Assembly: GCA_030045755.1 (NCBI GenBank)
Contig: JASIEW010000005.1
Location: 1-5,564, forward strand
DNA length: 5,564 bases
Direction of reading: 5' to 3'
DNA from: Nitrososphaerales archaeon
GTDB lineage: Archaea > Thermoproteota > Nitrososphaeria > Nitrososphaerales > UBA183
Under the pieces are notes generated by a model. It saw nothing but the letters and a program-made list of their open reading frames with translations. It searched no databases and had not been told where the DNA came from. The position numbers and the translations under genes were made by a program. Positions 1 to 5,495 of this stretch are shown in pieces (the stretch's first letter is position 1; each line of letters begins with the position of its first letter).

Positions 1-222
1 GTCGCGTCCCTGACGTTCGTCGAGAAGTTCACCAACGACAAGGTAGCCCCGAAGAAGGAGAAGGTGGAGGCCCAGACACCTGCTCCGGCTGAACCCCAGA
101 AGCAGGCCCGCAAGAGAGTCGCCACGAAGGCCGACCAGCCCAAGGCGGACGCCTCCGCAGGAGCAGCCGAGGCGCCAAGGCCGAAACGGAAGAAGGCCGT
201 TCCGCAGACTCAGACAGCCTAG
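1..222 (+). CDS. C-terminal fragment of an unidentified protein with a basic, disordered tail
   Basis: Frame 1 is open from the window edge to a TAG at 220-222 and gives 73 residues; the 5' part of the gene lies outside the window. The first ten residues (VASLTFVEKF) look like the end of a folded domain. The remainder is low-complexity and rich in Lys, Ala, Pro and Gln, with basic clusters such as KQARKR near residue 35 and PKRKK near residue 61, typical of a disordered nucleic-acid-binding or ribosome-associated tail. Third codon positions are almost all G or C, as in the neighbouring genes, and the other two forward frames are broken by stops, so the reading frame is well supported. I do not recognise the family; a ribosomal or other RNA/DNA-binding protein is a guess from composition only. 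It is convergent with egsA and the two stop codons overlap. Confidence 0.7.
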   Translation, partial: VASLTFVEKFTNDKVAPKKEKVEAQTPAPAEPQKQARKRVATKADQPKADASAGAAEAPRPKRKKAVPQTQTA

Positions 223-1259
223 ATTACGCCTGTCGATTTCGCAAGCTCTGTCGCAGCTTTCCTGTCTAGCTTCTTCTTGGACAGGATGGTGTACCTGTCG
301 GGCCTGATCGAACTGGCCTTGACTAAGGACTCCACCACCTGCGAGCCGGTAAGGCCTATCTCGCCCGCCGACACCGGAGCCCCGAAGCCTTTCAGAGAGG
401 ACCGGACCTTCTTCCAGTCGGCCCTGTGGAGCTTTGCCATCATTATCGTGCCTAGGCCGCACTTCTCTCCGTGGAGCCCCGAGTCTGGCGCTATCATGTC
501 GAGGTAGTGGCTGAAGAGGTGCTCTGAGCCGCTGCAGGGCCTCGAGCTTCCTGCGATGCCCGCCGCCACGCCCGTGCTGATCAGAGCTTCTACGATGTCG
601 CGCACCGACGCTTTCCCGAACCTCCCGGTCTTCCTCGGTCCACGCAGGATCACGTCCGCGCTCATTAGTGCCAGGCTGGCGGAATAGCTGCCATAGTACT
701 CGCCGTTCAGCCGATGCGCAAGCTGCCAGTCCTTGACCGCGGTCAGCTTGGAGACCAGGTCCCCGCATCCTGCCGCAAGGAGCCGCCTGGGGGCCGACGC
801 AATCACGCCTATGTCAGCGAGGATTCCGAGCGGCGGCTTGGCCATCACTGAGTACGGCCTGTCGAGGCCTTTGAGCGAAGCGAAGGGGCTGGAGATTCCA
901 TCGTGGGACGCGCTAGTGGGGACCGAGTAGAAAGGAAGATGTTTCCTGAAGGCGGCCAGCTTGCCTACATCTACGCTCTTGCCTCCTCCGACACCGATGA
1001 TACAGCCTGAGCTCGAACTCTCCTTTAGGACGCGTTCGACGTTTTGAACGTCGGCAGCCTCGACTTGGACCCAGACGGCCCTGCTGCCGAGAGCAGCGTC
1101 GACCGCTTCGCGGACCTTCGTCTGTACGTTTTGCCCAGACGCCACGACGACCTTGCCAGAGCTCCCCGAGTCTTCAATGAAGTCGCCCAGTTTGGAGATA
1201 ACCCCGTCTCCTATGAGGACCTTCGTGGGCAACTCCATCAGGTGAAAGCGGGCATCCAC
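219..1259 (-). CDS. egsA: sn-glycerol-1-phosphate dehydrogenase (G1PDH)
   Basis: This cytoplasmic enzyme reduces dihydroxyacetone phosphate to sn-glycerol-1-phosphate with NAD(P)H, setting the stereochemistry of archaeal phospholipids. It belongs to the metal-dependent polyol dehydrogenase superfamily that includes glycerol dehydrogenase. With a GTG start at 1259 the protein has 346 residues, close to the usual length. Visible motifs are MELP at residue 8, the nucleotide-binding loop GGGKSVD (91-97), SHDGISS with the substrate-pocket Asp120, GCGD with Asp167, SEH with His247, and LHGEK with His263. By analogy with glycerol dehydrogenase, Asp167, His247 and His263 should bind the zinc. The frame stays open 24 codons upstream to an ATG at 1331. 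I prefer the GTG because a TATA box lies about 26 bp before it and family members begin shortly before the MELP motif. The gene appears complete and functional. Confidence 0.93.
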   Translation of the reverse strand: MDARFHLMELPTKVLIGDGVISKLGDFIEDSGSSGKVVVASGQNVQTKVREAVDAALGSRAVWVQVEAADVQNVERVLKESSSSGCIIGVGGGKSVDVGKLAAFRKHLPFYSVPTSASHDGISSPFASLKGLDRPYSVMAKPPLGILADIGVIASAPRRLLAAGCGDLVSKLTAVKDWQLAHRLNGEYYGSYSASLALMSADVILRGPRKTGRFGKASVRDIVEALISTGVAAGIAGSSRPCSGSEHLFSHYLDMIAPDSGLHGEKCGLGTIMMAKLHRADWKKVRSSLKGFGAPVSAGEIGLTGSQVVESLVKASSIRPDRYTILSKKKLDRKAATELAKSTGVI

Positions 1260-1280
1260 GATGGTCGAGAGCCGATTAGT

Positions 1281-1290
1281 CGATATAAGC
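1281..1290 (-). promoter_or_regulatory. TATA box of egsA
   Basis: On the reverse strand this reads GCTTATATCG, a good archaeal box A (CTTATAT). Its centre near 1286 places the transcription start at about 1260, immediately before the GTG at 1259. The egsA mRNA would therefore be leaderless or nearly so. This spacing is the main argument for the GTG start over the upstream ATG at 1331, which lies upstream of this promoter. Confidence 0.6.
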
Positions 1291-1407
1291 ACGACGCGAC
1301 TCCTTGGTGGGTAGAGCGCGCCAATCCTCAAGGGCCATCAGACCTGCCACGATTCCATCAGGTCGCATGGAGGCCTCGCGGAGACGAGCGTGTAACCTTA
1401 ACTTAGA

Positions 1408-1680
1408 ATGCGAGTCACTCAAAGGAGGTGGAAAGGAACGAATAGAATCGCATTTGTCGCGGGCATTCTGTCCGCCGCCTATGGAGGTTTCCTCTTTCTC
1501 GCGCAATACATCAACGGAATAAACTGCGCTCACTCTCGCATCCCAAGTCTATGCGTAAGCCCCGAAGGCACAAGGCTCTTTTTGGATTATCCGGCGATGG
1601 CAGTCGGAATAGCCTTGGTGGCCTATTCGTTCGTAGGTTCTCACTTCCACCCTTCCGCTGTTAACAAGGAGGACTCCTAG
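1408..1680 (+). CDS. Putative small two-helix membrane protein, unknown function
   Basis: The ORF has an ATG start and TAG stop and encodes 90 residues. A basic N-terminus (residues 1-13, five Arg/Lys) is followed by a hydrophobic helix at about 14-33. A 27-residue loop contains two cysteines (Cys40 and Cys49), then comes a second hydrophobic helix at about 62-78 and a short polar tail. By the positive-inside rule both ends would be cytoplasmic and the cysteine loop external, where a disulfide is possible. Codon use is less G/C-biased than in the core genes, which fits a fast-evolving small protein but also weakens the coding case. No clear TATA box sits at the right distance before the ATG. 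It lies between divergent egsA and the psmB promoter. I do not recognise a family, and a vitamin-K-epoxide-reductase-like or other named fold is not supported. Confidence 0.5.
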   Translation: MRVTQRRWKGTNRIAFVAGILSAAYGGFLFLAQYINGINCAHSRIPSLCVSPEGTRLFLDYPAMAVGIALVAYSFVGSHFHPSAVNKEDS

Positions 1681-1723
1681 CGTGGCTAGTCCCTCGCAGA
1701 GTTACCAGAACCCTCTGAAATGC

Positions 1724-1738
1724 GGAAAATATTATAAA
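1724..1738 (+). promoter_or_regulatory. BRE and TATA box of the psmB-fttA operon
   Basis: A purine-rich BRE-like GGAAAA (1724-1729) directly precedes TATTATAAA (1730-1738), the most consensus-like archaeal core promoter in the window. The expected transcription start is near 1760, giving a leader of about 26 nt before the TTG of psmB. The leader contains GGAAGGT (1770-1776), a partial Shine-Dalgarno match 9 nt before the start. No other promoter of similar quality is seen before fttA, so it probably drives both genes. Confidence 0.75.
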
Positions 1739-1785
1739 GGGACTGAGCCGCGTAAGGCTCCGTTCTTCTGGAAGGTTTGTGACCG

Positions 1786-2457
1786 TTGTCGAGTGAACTA
1801 AAAAACAGTCAAGGCCAGACGCTGGGCAAGGCCATGTATCACGGGACTACCACCGTGGGTCTCGTATGCTCGGACGGCGTCGTCCTAGCCACTGACACCA
1901 GGGTCACGGCGGGCGGATTCATAGCTCACAAGAGGGGCAAGAAGCTGCTCAGAATAGATGACAACATCGCCATGACCATCTCGGGCGGAGTCGCGGACGC
2001 CCAGAACGTCGTCGACATCCTCAAGTATTATGTTAACATCTACAGAATCGAGAAGGGCAGGCAGATGCCGGTCAAGGCCGCCTCTCAAGTCGTCTCGAAC
2101 GTGCTGTTCTCCTCCAGGCTCTATCCGTTCATCGCGGACGTGCTGGTCGGAGGCGTCGACCCGACGGGTGGCTCGGTATACAACGTAGACTTCTTCGGCT
2201 CCATCAACAAGGAGAAGGCGATCGCCACAGGTAGCGGCTCGCCCGTAGCGTACGGAGTGATAGAGTCGGAGTTCAAGGAAGGCACGCCCGTGGCGAAGGC
2301 GTATCCACTAGCAGCGAAGGCGATAATCGCTGCGACGAAGAGGAACGTGTACACTGGAGATCACTTCGACGTAGCTATAATCGACAAGAGCGGGTTCAGG
2401 GAGATCGCTGAGCAGGAGAAGGACAAGCTCCTGGCGCAGTTCAAGACCGAAAGTTAA
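1786..2457 (+). CDS. psmB: 20S proteasome beta subunit (threonine protease)
   Basis: This is the catalytic subunit of the archaeal 20S proteasome, forming the inner beta rings that degrade unfolded or tagged proteins in the cytoplasm. The precursor has 223 residues from a TTG start, with a 20-residue propeptide ending in His-Gly before TTTVG. Autocleavage would expose Thr21 as the N-terminal nucleophile. The remaining catalytic residues are in place: Asp37 (TDTR, Asp17 of the mature chain) and Lys53 (GKK, Lys33). The GSGS stretch at 149-152 and GDHFDVAIID at 191-200 are also typical. At the Asp166/Ser169 positions of the Thermoplasma enzyme this protein has Asn187 and Thr190 (RN..TG), a variant I recall from some archaeal beta subunits. 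The first ATG is Met17, which would leave only a four-residue propeptide, so the TTG with its partial Shine-Dalgarno is preferred. fttA follows after 2 nt. Confidence 0.95.
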   Translation: MSSELKNSQGQTLGKAMYHGTTTVGLVCSDGVVLATDTRVTAGGFIAHKRGKKLLRIDDNIAMTISGGVADAQNVVDILKYYVNIYRIEKGRQMPVKAASQVVSNVLFSSRLYPFIADVLVGGVDPTGGSVYNVDFFGSINKEKAIATGSGSPVAYGVIESEFKEGTPVAKAYPLAAKAIIAATKRNVYTGDHFDVAIIDKSGFREIAEQEKDKLLAQFKTES

Positions 2458-2459
2458 GA

Positions 2460-4373
2460 TTGGAACAGAAGGCTAGCGGCGCGAGCCTGATGGGCGCGAT
2501 ACTGACCAATATCCCAGCGGAGGCTCAGATCACAAGAATCGAGTATGAGGGCCCGAGGATAGCCCTCTACACGAGGAACCCCGCCTACCTTCACAAGAAC
2601 AGCTACGTGATATCCGAGATCGTCAACTCGCTCAAGAAGAGGGTCGTCACAAGGACCGAGAAGTCGATCAGGAAGCCCGAGTCTGAGGCCAGGCAGGCCC
2701 TCGAGAAGACCCTGCCTCACGAGGCTGCGGCAAAGAGCTATTTCTTCGACGACGCACTCGGCGAGATCACCATAGAGGCGGACAACCCGGCCGTCCTTTC
2801 GCAGGAGGCGGGGTTCGACCTGGGCGTTCTGATGGAGCTGACGGGCTGGAAGGTGAAGGTGAGGAAGGCGCCGCACATCAAGTCGTCGGCCATCGAGAAC
2901 GTGTATTACGCCATGAAGGCCGGCAGCGAGATCAGAGAGAAGTTCTACCGGGAGCTCGGGGAAGCCATATTCAGGCCTAGGATGGCAGCGGAAGAGCACG
3001 TCACGATAAAGACGCTGGGGTCCTTCCAGGAGGTCGGCAGGTCCTGCGTCCTCGTGGAGACCGCCGAGAGCAAGGTCCTGCTCGACTGTGGCATCCATCC
3101 CGGCACTAGAAACACTTGGGACGCCTACCCAAGGCTCGACTGGGCAGACGTCTCTCCCAGGGACCTCGACGCGATAGTCATCTCGCATTCGCATCTCGAC
3201 CACATGGGGTTCCTCCCTGCGATGTACAAGTACGGCTACGACGGACCGGTCTACTGTACGGAGCCCACCCTTCCTTTGATGGCGCTCCTCCAGAACGACT
3301 TCGTCAAGATCGCGCAGATCGAAGGGGGAAGGCTGATCTACGAACAGAAGGACATCAGAGACGTCATACAACACGCGATCACCTTGCCTTACGGGATGGT
3401 CACTGACATCTCCCCCGACATCAAGTTGGTGTTCAACAATGCCGGGCACATTCTGGGGTCAGCGACTGTGCACCTGCACATAGGCGAGGGCGCCCACAAC
3501 ATCGTCTACACCGGGGACTACAAGTACGGGAGGACCCAGCTCTTTGACTCCGCCACCTGGAACTACCCGAGGGTCGAGACCCTGATCACCGAGAGCACCT
3601 ATGGCGCGAAGGAGGACATCATGCCGGTCAGGGAGGAGGTGGAGATGAACTTCGTCAACGCCATCAACGGCACCCTCAGGGGAGGGGGGAAGGTGTTGAT
3701 TCCGACGCCGGCCGTCGGGAGGGCCCAGGAGATACTTCTGGTGATCGACCAGTACATGAAGAACAAGGTCCTGGTGGAGGCGCCGGTGTTCATGGAAGGC
3801 ATGATCTCTGAAGCCACGGCGATCCACGTCTCCTATGCCGACTACCTGTCGAGGGAACTGAGGACCAAGATCCTCAGTGAGGGGGTCAACCCCTTCAAGT
3901 CTGAGTACTTCACCGAAGTGGAGCACCCGTCCGACAGGGAAGAGGCGTACAAGGAGGGACCGGCGATAATCATGGCCACTTCAGGGATGCTCGAAGGGGG
4001 ACCGGTCCTGGACTATTTCGAGAACCTCGCCCCTTCGGACAAGAACAAGATAATCTTCGTCTCATATCAGGTTCAGGGAACGATAGGGCGGAGGATACTC
4101 GACGGCAGCAGCCAGGCGAGTCTCATGGACCAGAGCGGAAAGATCAAGATCGTCGACGTCCGGTGCGGCGTCCAGAAGATCGAGGGGTTCTCAGGCCACA
4201 GCGACTACAACCAGATAATCAGGTTCGTGGGAAAGGTGAGGCCGAAGCTGCAGCTGGTCCTGGTGAACCACGGAGAGAAGCGCAAGACAGAGAACCTGGC
4301 GTATGCGATCCAGAGGATATACAGGGTCCCCGCGATCCATCCAGCGGTGCAAGAAGCGATCCGCGTATACTGA
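2460..4373 (+). CDS. fttA: KH-domain beta-CASP ribonuclease aCPSF1/FttA, transcription termination factor
   Basis: This is the archaeal homologue of CPSF73, an endo/5'-3' exoribonuclease that cleaves nascent RNA downstream of genes and terminates transcription. The 637 residues match full-length family members. The N-terminal KH-containing region spans about 1-145, followed by the metallo-beta-lactamase core with HSHLDH at 243-248, NAGH (His330) and TGDY (Asp353), which form the di-zinc site. The beta-CASP domain inserts from about residue 400, after ITEST (Glu378). MATSGM at 505-510, FSGHSD (His580) and VNHGEK (His604) close the active site. All catalytic positions are intact. The TTG start lies 2 nt after the psmB stop and gives the N-terminal length expected of the family; the first ATG (codon 11) would trim it. 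Translation is probably coupled to psmB, since no strong Shine-Dalgarno is seen. Confidence 0.95.
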   Translation: MEQKASGASLMGAILTNIPAEAQITRIEYEGPRIALYTRNPAYLHKNSYVISEIVNSLKKRVVTRTEKSIRKPESEARQALEKTLPHEAAAKSYFFDDALGEITIEADNPAVLSQEAGFDLGVLMELTGWKVKVRKAPHIKSSAIENVYYAMKAGSEIREKFYRELGEAIFRPRMAAEEHVTIKTLGSFQEVGRSCVLVETAESKVLLDCGIHPGTRNTWDAYPRLDWADVSPRDLDAIVISHSHLDHMGFLPAMYKYGYDGPVYCTEPTLPLMALLQNDFVKIAQIEGGRLIYEQKDIRDVIQHAITLPYGMVTDISPDIKLVFNNAGHILGSATVHLHIGEGAHNIVYTGDYKYGRTQLFDSATWNYPRVETLITESTYGAKEDIMPVREEVEMNFVNAINGTLRGGGKVLIPTPAVGRAQEILLVIDQYMKNKVLVEAPVFMEGMISEATAIHVSYADYLSRELRTKILSEGVNPFKSEYFTEVEHPSDREEAYKEGPAIIMATSGMLEGGPVLDYFENLAPSDKNKIIFVSYQVQGTIGRRILDGSSQASLMDQSGKIKIVDVRCGVQKIEGFSGHSDYNQIIRFVGKVRPKLQLVLVNHGEKRKTENLAYAIQRIYRVPAIHPAVQEAIRVY

Positions 4374-4441
4374 ACACAGCCAAGCCAGAGAGCTCCGAGG
4401 CAGGACAGAATCCAGCCAGTCCTATTGGCGTGCTAACTTCC

Positions 4442-4455
4442 GATTCGTGATTCGT
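4442..4455. repeat. Two tandem copies of a 7-bp unit in the fttA-sepF convergent gap
   Basis: GATTCGT occurs twice without a gap in the 100-bp space between the fttA and sepF stop codons. The repeat is directly visible, but two short copies can arise by chance or slippage. It gives a mildly pyrimidine-rich stretch on the forward strand (continuing CTTCG), the closest thing to a termination region after fttA. No function is claimed. Confidence 0.35.
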
Positions 4456-4473
4456 CTTCGAGCTGACAGACTC

Positions 4474-4770
4474 TTACTGGAGTCCGCGCCAGATCTTCAC
4501 GCCTGGCGGAGTGATCACTACCCTTTCGTCGCCCAGTCTTGCGATGTCCCCGCCGACGGAGGTGGCGAACTCGTAGAGCTGTTCGACTGAGGATTTCAGC
4601 TCGTCGAGGCTCTTCTGCGCTAGAGGCGTCACCTTCAAGATCACGATTGTCTTGTTGGTCACGTCCTCCTGGATCTTCGAGATGTCTTCGATGCTGCGGA
4701 GCGACGTTGCCTTCAACAGGATCTCTTTGCTCTTGCCCTGCATCTTGCCTTCTTGGATTACGTCGGACAA
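4474..4770 (-). CDS. sepF: SepF-like cell division protein (short archaeal form)
   Basis: SepF binds FtsZ and links it to the membrane during cytokinesis in FtsZ-based archaea and Gram-positive bacteria. The 98-residue protein consists almost entirely of the SepF core. A lead-in helix covers about 17-38 (ILLKATSLRSIEDI and on). The strand TIVILKVTPLA follows at 41-51, the helix SLDELKSSVEQLYEFA at 54-69, GGDIARLG at 73-80, and the terminal ITPPGVKIW at 86-94. Only about 16 polar residues precede the core, so the N-terminal amphipathic membrane-targeting helix of typical SepF is not evident. The start is a TTG at 4770. An ATG at 4743 (codon 10) is an alternative, but the TTG fits the promoter and a GAGGAGA 10 nt upstream. 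The gene is convergent with fttA and downstream of the PUA gene on the same strand. FtsZ is not in the window. Confidence 0.85.
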   Translation of the reverse strand: MSDVIQEGKMQGKSKEILLKATSLRSIEDISKIQEDVTNKTIVILKVTPLAQKSLDELKSSVEQLYEFATSVGGDIARLGDERVVITPPGVKIWRGLQ

Positions 4771-4800
4771 GTCAGTTGTTTCTCCTCTAACCTCAAACCC

Positions 4801-4809
4801 ATTATTAAG
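4801..4809 (-). promoter_or_regulatory. TATA box of sepF, with a nearby purine-rich Shine-Dalgarno-like site
   Basis: On the reverse strand this reads CTTAATAAT, centred near 4805, which predicts transcription from about 4779 and a leader of only about 8 nt before the TTG at 4770. A GAGGAGA (4781-4787) lies 10 nt before the start. It could act as a Shine-Dalgarno only if transcription begins slightly further upstream than the standard spacing suggests; otherwise it is just upstream of the transcript. Confidence 0.5.
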
Positions 4810-4876
4810 GGTAGACTGGAGTCATCCAATTCTATCAGAGTTGCTAATTTGTTAGACCAAGTAGTAGAGTTATCTT

Positions 4877-4890
4877 AAGAAACGAAGAAA
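4877..4890 (-). terminator. T-rich stretch, possible terminator of the PUA-domain gene
   Basis: On the reverse strand the sequence reads TTTCTTCGTTTCTT, 63 nt after the stop codon of the PUA gene and ahead of the sepF promoter. Archaeal termination typically uses U-rich RNA 3' ends, helped by aCPSF1/FttA, whose gene is nearby. This is the only clearly T-rich stretch found just after a gene end in the window. It contains no run longer than three T and no hairpin before it, so the call is tentative. Confidence 0.35.
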
Positions 4891-4901
4891 TTCGCGCTCA
4901 G

Positions 4902-4909
4902 AATATAAG
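4902..4909. promoter_or_regulatory. TATA-like element without an assigned gene
   Basis: AATATAAG on the forward strand (CTTATATT on the reverse) resembles a box A in either direction. On the forward strand it would start a transcript near 4932, antisense to the 3' end of the PUA gene. On the reverse strand it would start one near 4880, within the spacer before sepF. No ORF or recognisable RNA gene follows in either direction. The 182-bp spacer between sepF and the PUA gene otherwise holds only the sepF promoter and the T-rich stretch. Confidence 0.25.
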
Positions 4910-4952
4910 GGGAGGGCTGGCCGAAAGTGATGCTGGCGCGGCCTTTCTCAGG

Positions 4953-5432
4953 TCACAGGCTTTTGTGAAGGTTCCAGTATCTGTCGCCGACGTGATGGAG
5001 GTTCTTGATGCATATTCCCTTCTTCATACCCTCCGCCTCTGAACTCGGAACCGTGGATGAACCGACGGCGATCGACCTCCCCTTCTTTTCCTCTTTCACC
5101 ACGACCAGCCTCCCCGCCTCGCCCCACCCGTCCAGTCTCCTTATCCCCGGGCGCATGACGTCCGCCCCGTTCAGAAGGAACTTAATCGCGCCCTCATCGA
5201 CGACCACCGAGGGGAACAGGTCCAGAGTCTTCTGCGAACCTAGGTAAGGGATGAAGGACGAATTGGCCTCGACGAATTCGAAACCGTCGAGAGCCGTGAA
5301 CACCACGCCGTCCTCGGGTTCGGCGCAACTCGCCTGGGCGGACTTCGGCAGGCCAAGAGAAACCCTGAGCGAGGATTCGATCCGTTCAGTCATGTCTCCC
5401 GAGTCACGTCGGGATAGGACCCACTTTCTCAA
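4953..5432 (-). CDS. PUA-domain RNA-binding protein, archaeal MCT-1/Tma20-like
   Basis: The C-terminal half is a PUA domain (about residues 74-151) closely resembling eukaryotic MCT-1: FPSVVVDEGAIKFLLNGADVMRPGI (74-98) and GICIKNLHHVGDRYWNLH (139-156) match its signature blocks. The N-terminal part carries the basic RKWVLSRRD opening usual in archaeal members and a helix at about 14-27. MCT-1 acts with DENR in translation initiation and ribosome recycling; the archaeal protein probably binds tRNA, rRNA or the small ribosomal subunit, but its role is not established. The start is a TTG at 5432, giving 159 residues. It is favoured over the ATG at 5393 because it keeps the conserved opening and lies exactly where a leaderless transcript from the TATA element at 5454-5464 would begin. 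It is divergent from the Lsm gene and shares that element. Confidence 0.88.
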   Translation of the reverse strand: MRKWVLSRRDSGDMTERIESSLRVSLGLPKSAQASCAEPEDGVVFTALDGFEFVEANSSFIPYLGSQKTLDLFPSVVVDEGAIKFLLNGADVMRPGIRRLDGWGEAGRLVVVKEEKKGRSIAVGSSTVPSSEAEGMKKGICIKNLHHVGDRYWNLHKSL

Positions 5433-5453
5433 CCTGATTCCTCGATATGATTG

Positions 5454-5464
5454 CTTAAATAAAT
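5454..5464. promoter_or_regulatory. Shared TATA element between the PUA gene and the Lsm gene
   Basis: CTTAAATAAAT on the forward strand is ATTTATTTAAG on the reverse, a plausible box A in both directions, centred at 5459. In reverse it predicts transcription from about 5433, one base before the TTG of the PUA gene (leaderless). In forward it predicts a start near 5485, 11 nt before the Lsm TTG at 5496. The whole divergent space between the two start codons is only 63 bp. A weaker reverse-strand alternative, ATCATATCG (5442-5450), would start within the PUA coding region. Confidence 0.55.
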
Positions 5465-5495
5465 CAGTTAGGCACCGCGAGAATGAGGCAAGAAC

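Noticed and set aside
1044..1406. Forward ORF of 120 codons overlapping the egsA start and promoter
   Set aside because: Most of it is antisense to egsA and the rest covers the egsA promoter; the translation is charged, low in hydrophobic blocks and shows no motif.
1276..1533. Reverse-strand ORF of 85 codons opposite the small membrane-protein ORF
   Set aside because: It would run through the egsA promoter and its protein shows no coherent domain. The forward ORF has a much better membrane topology, although neither is proven.
2454..3449. Long reverse-strand ORF of 331 codons opposite fttA
   Set aside because: It is fully antisense to the well-supported fttA coding sequence. Its composition (Arg, Leu, Val, Asp, Gly rich, no motif) is what a GC-rich gene yields when read on the opposite strand.
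3459..3926. Reverse-strand ORF of 155 codons opposite fttA
   Set aside because: Same type of GC-driven antisense shadow over the metallo-beta-lactamase/beta-CASP region, with no recognisable domain.
4469..4484. Hairpin GACTC/GAGTC with a 6-nt loop over the sepF stop codon
   Set aside because: The stem is only five base pairs with no following T-run on either strand, so it is not a credible intrinsic terminator.
4911..4952. GGCC-flanked possible RNA hairpin and a GTGATGC resembling a C box
   Set aside because: The stem is short and interrupted, and no matching D box or second guide motif is found, so a C/D box sRNA or other structured RNA is not supported.
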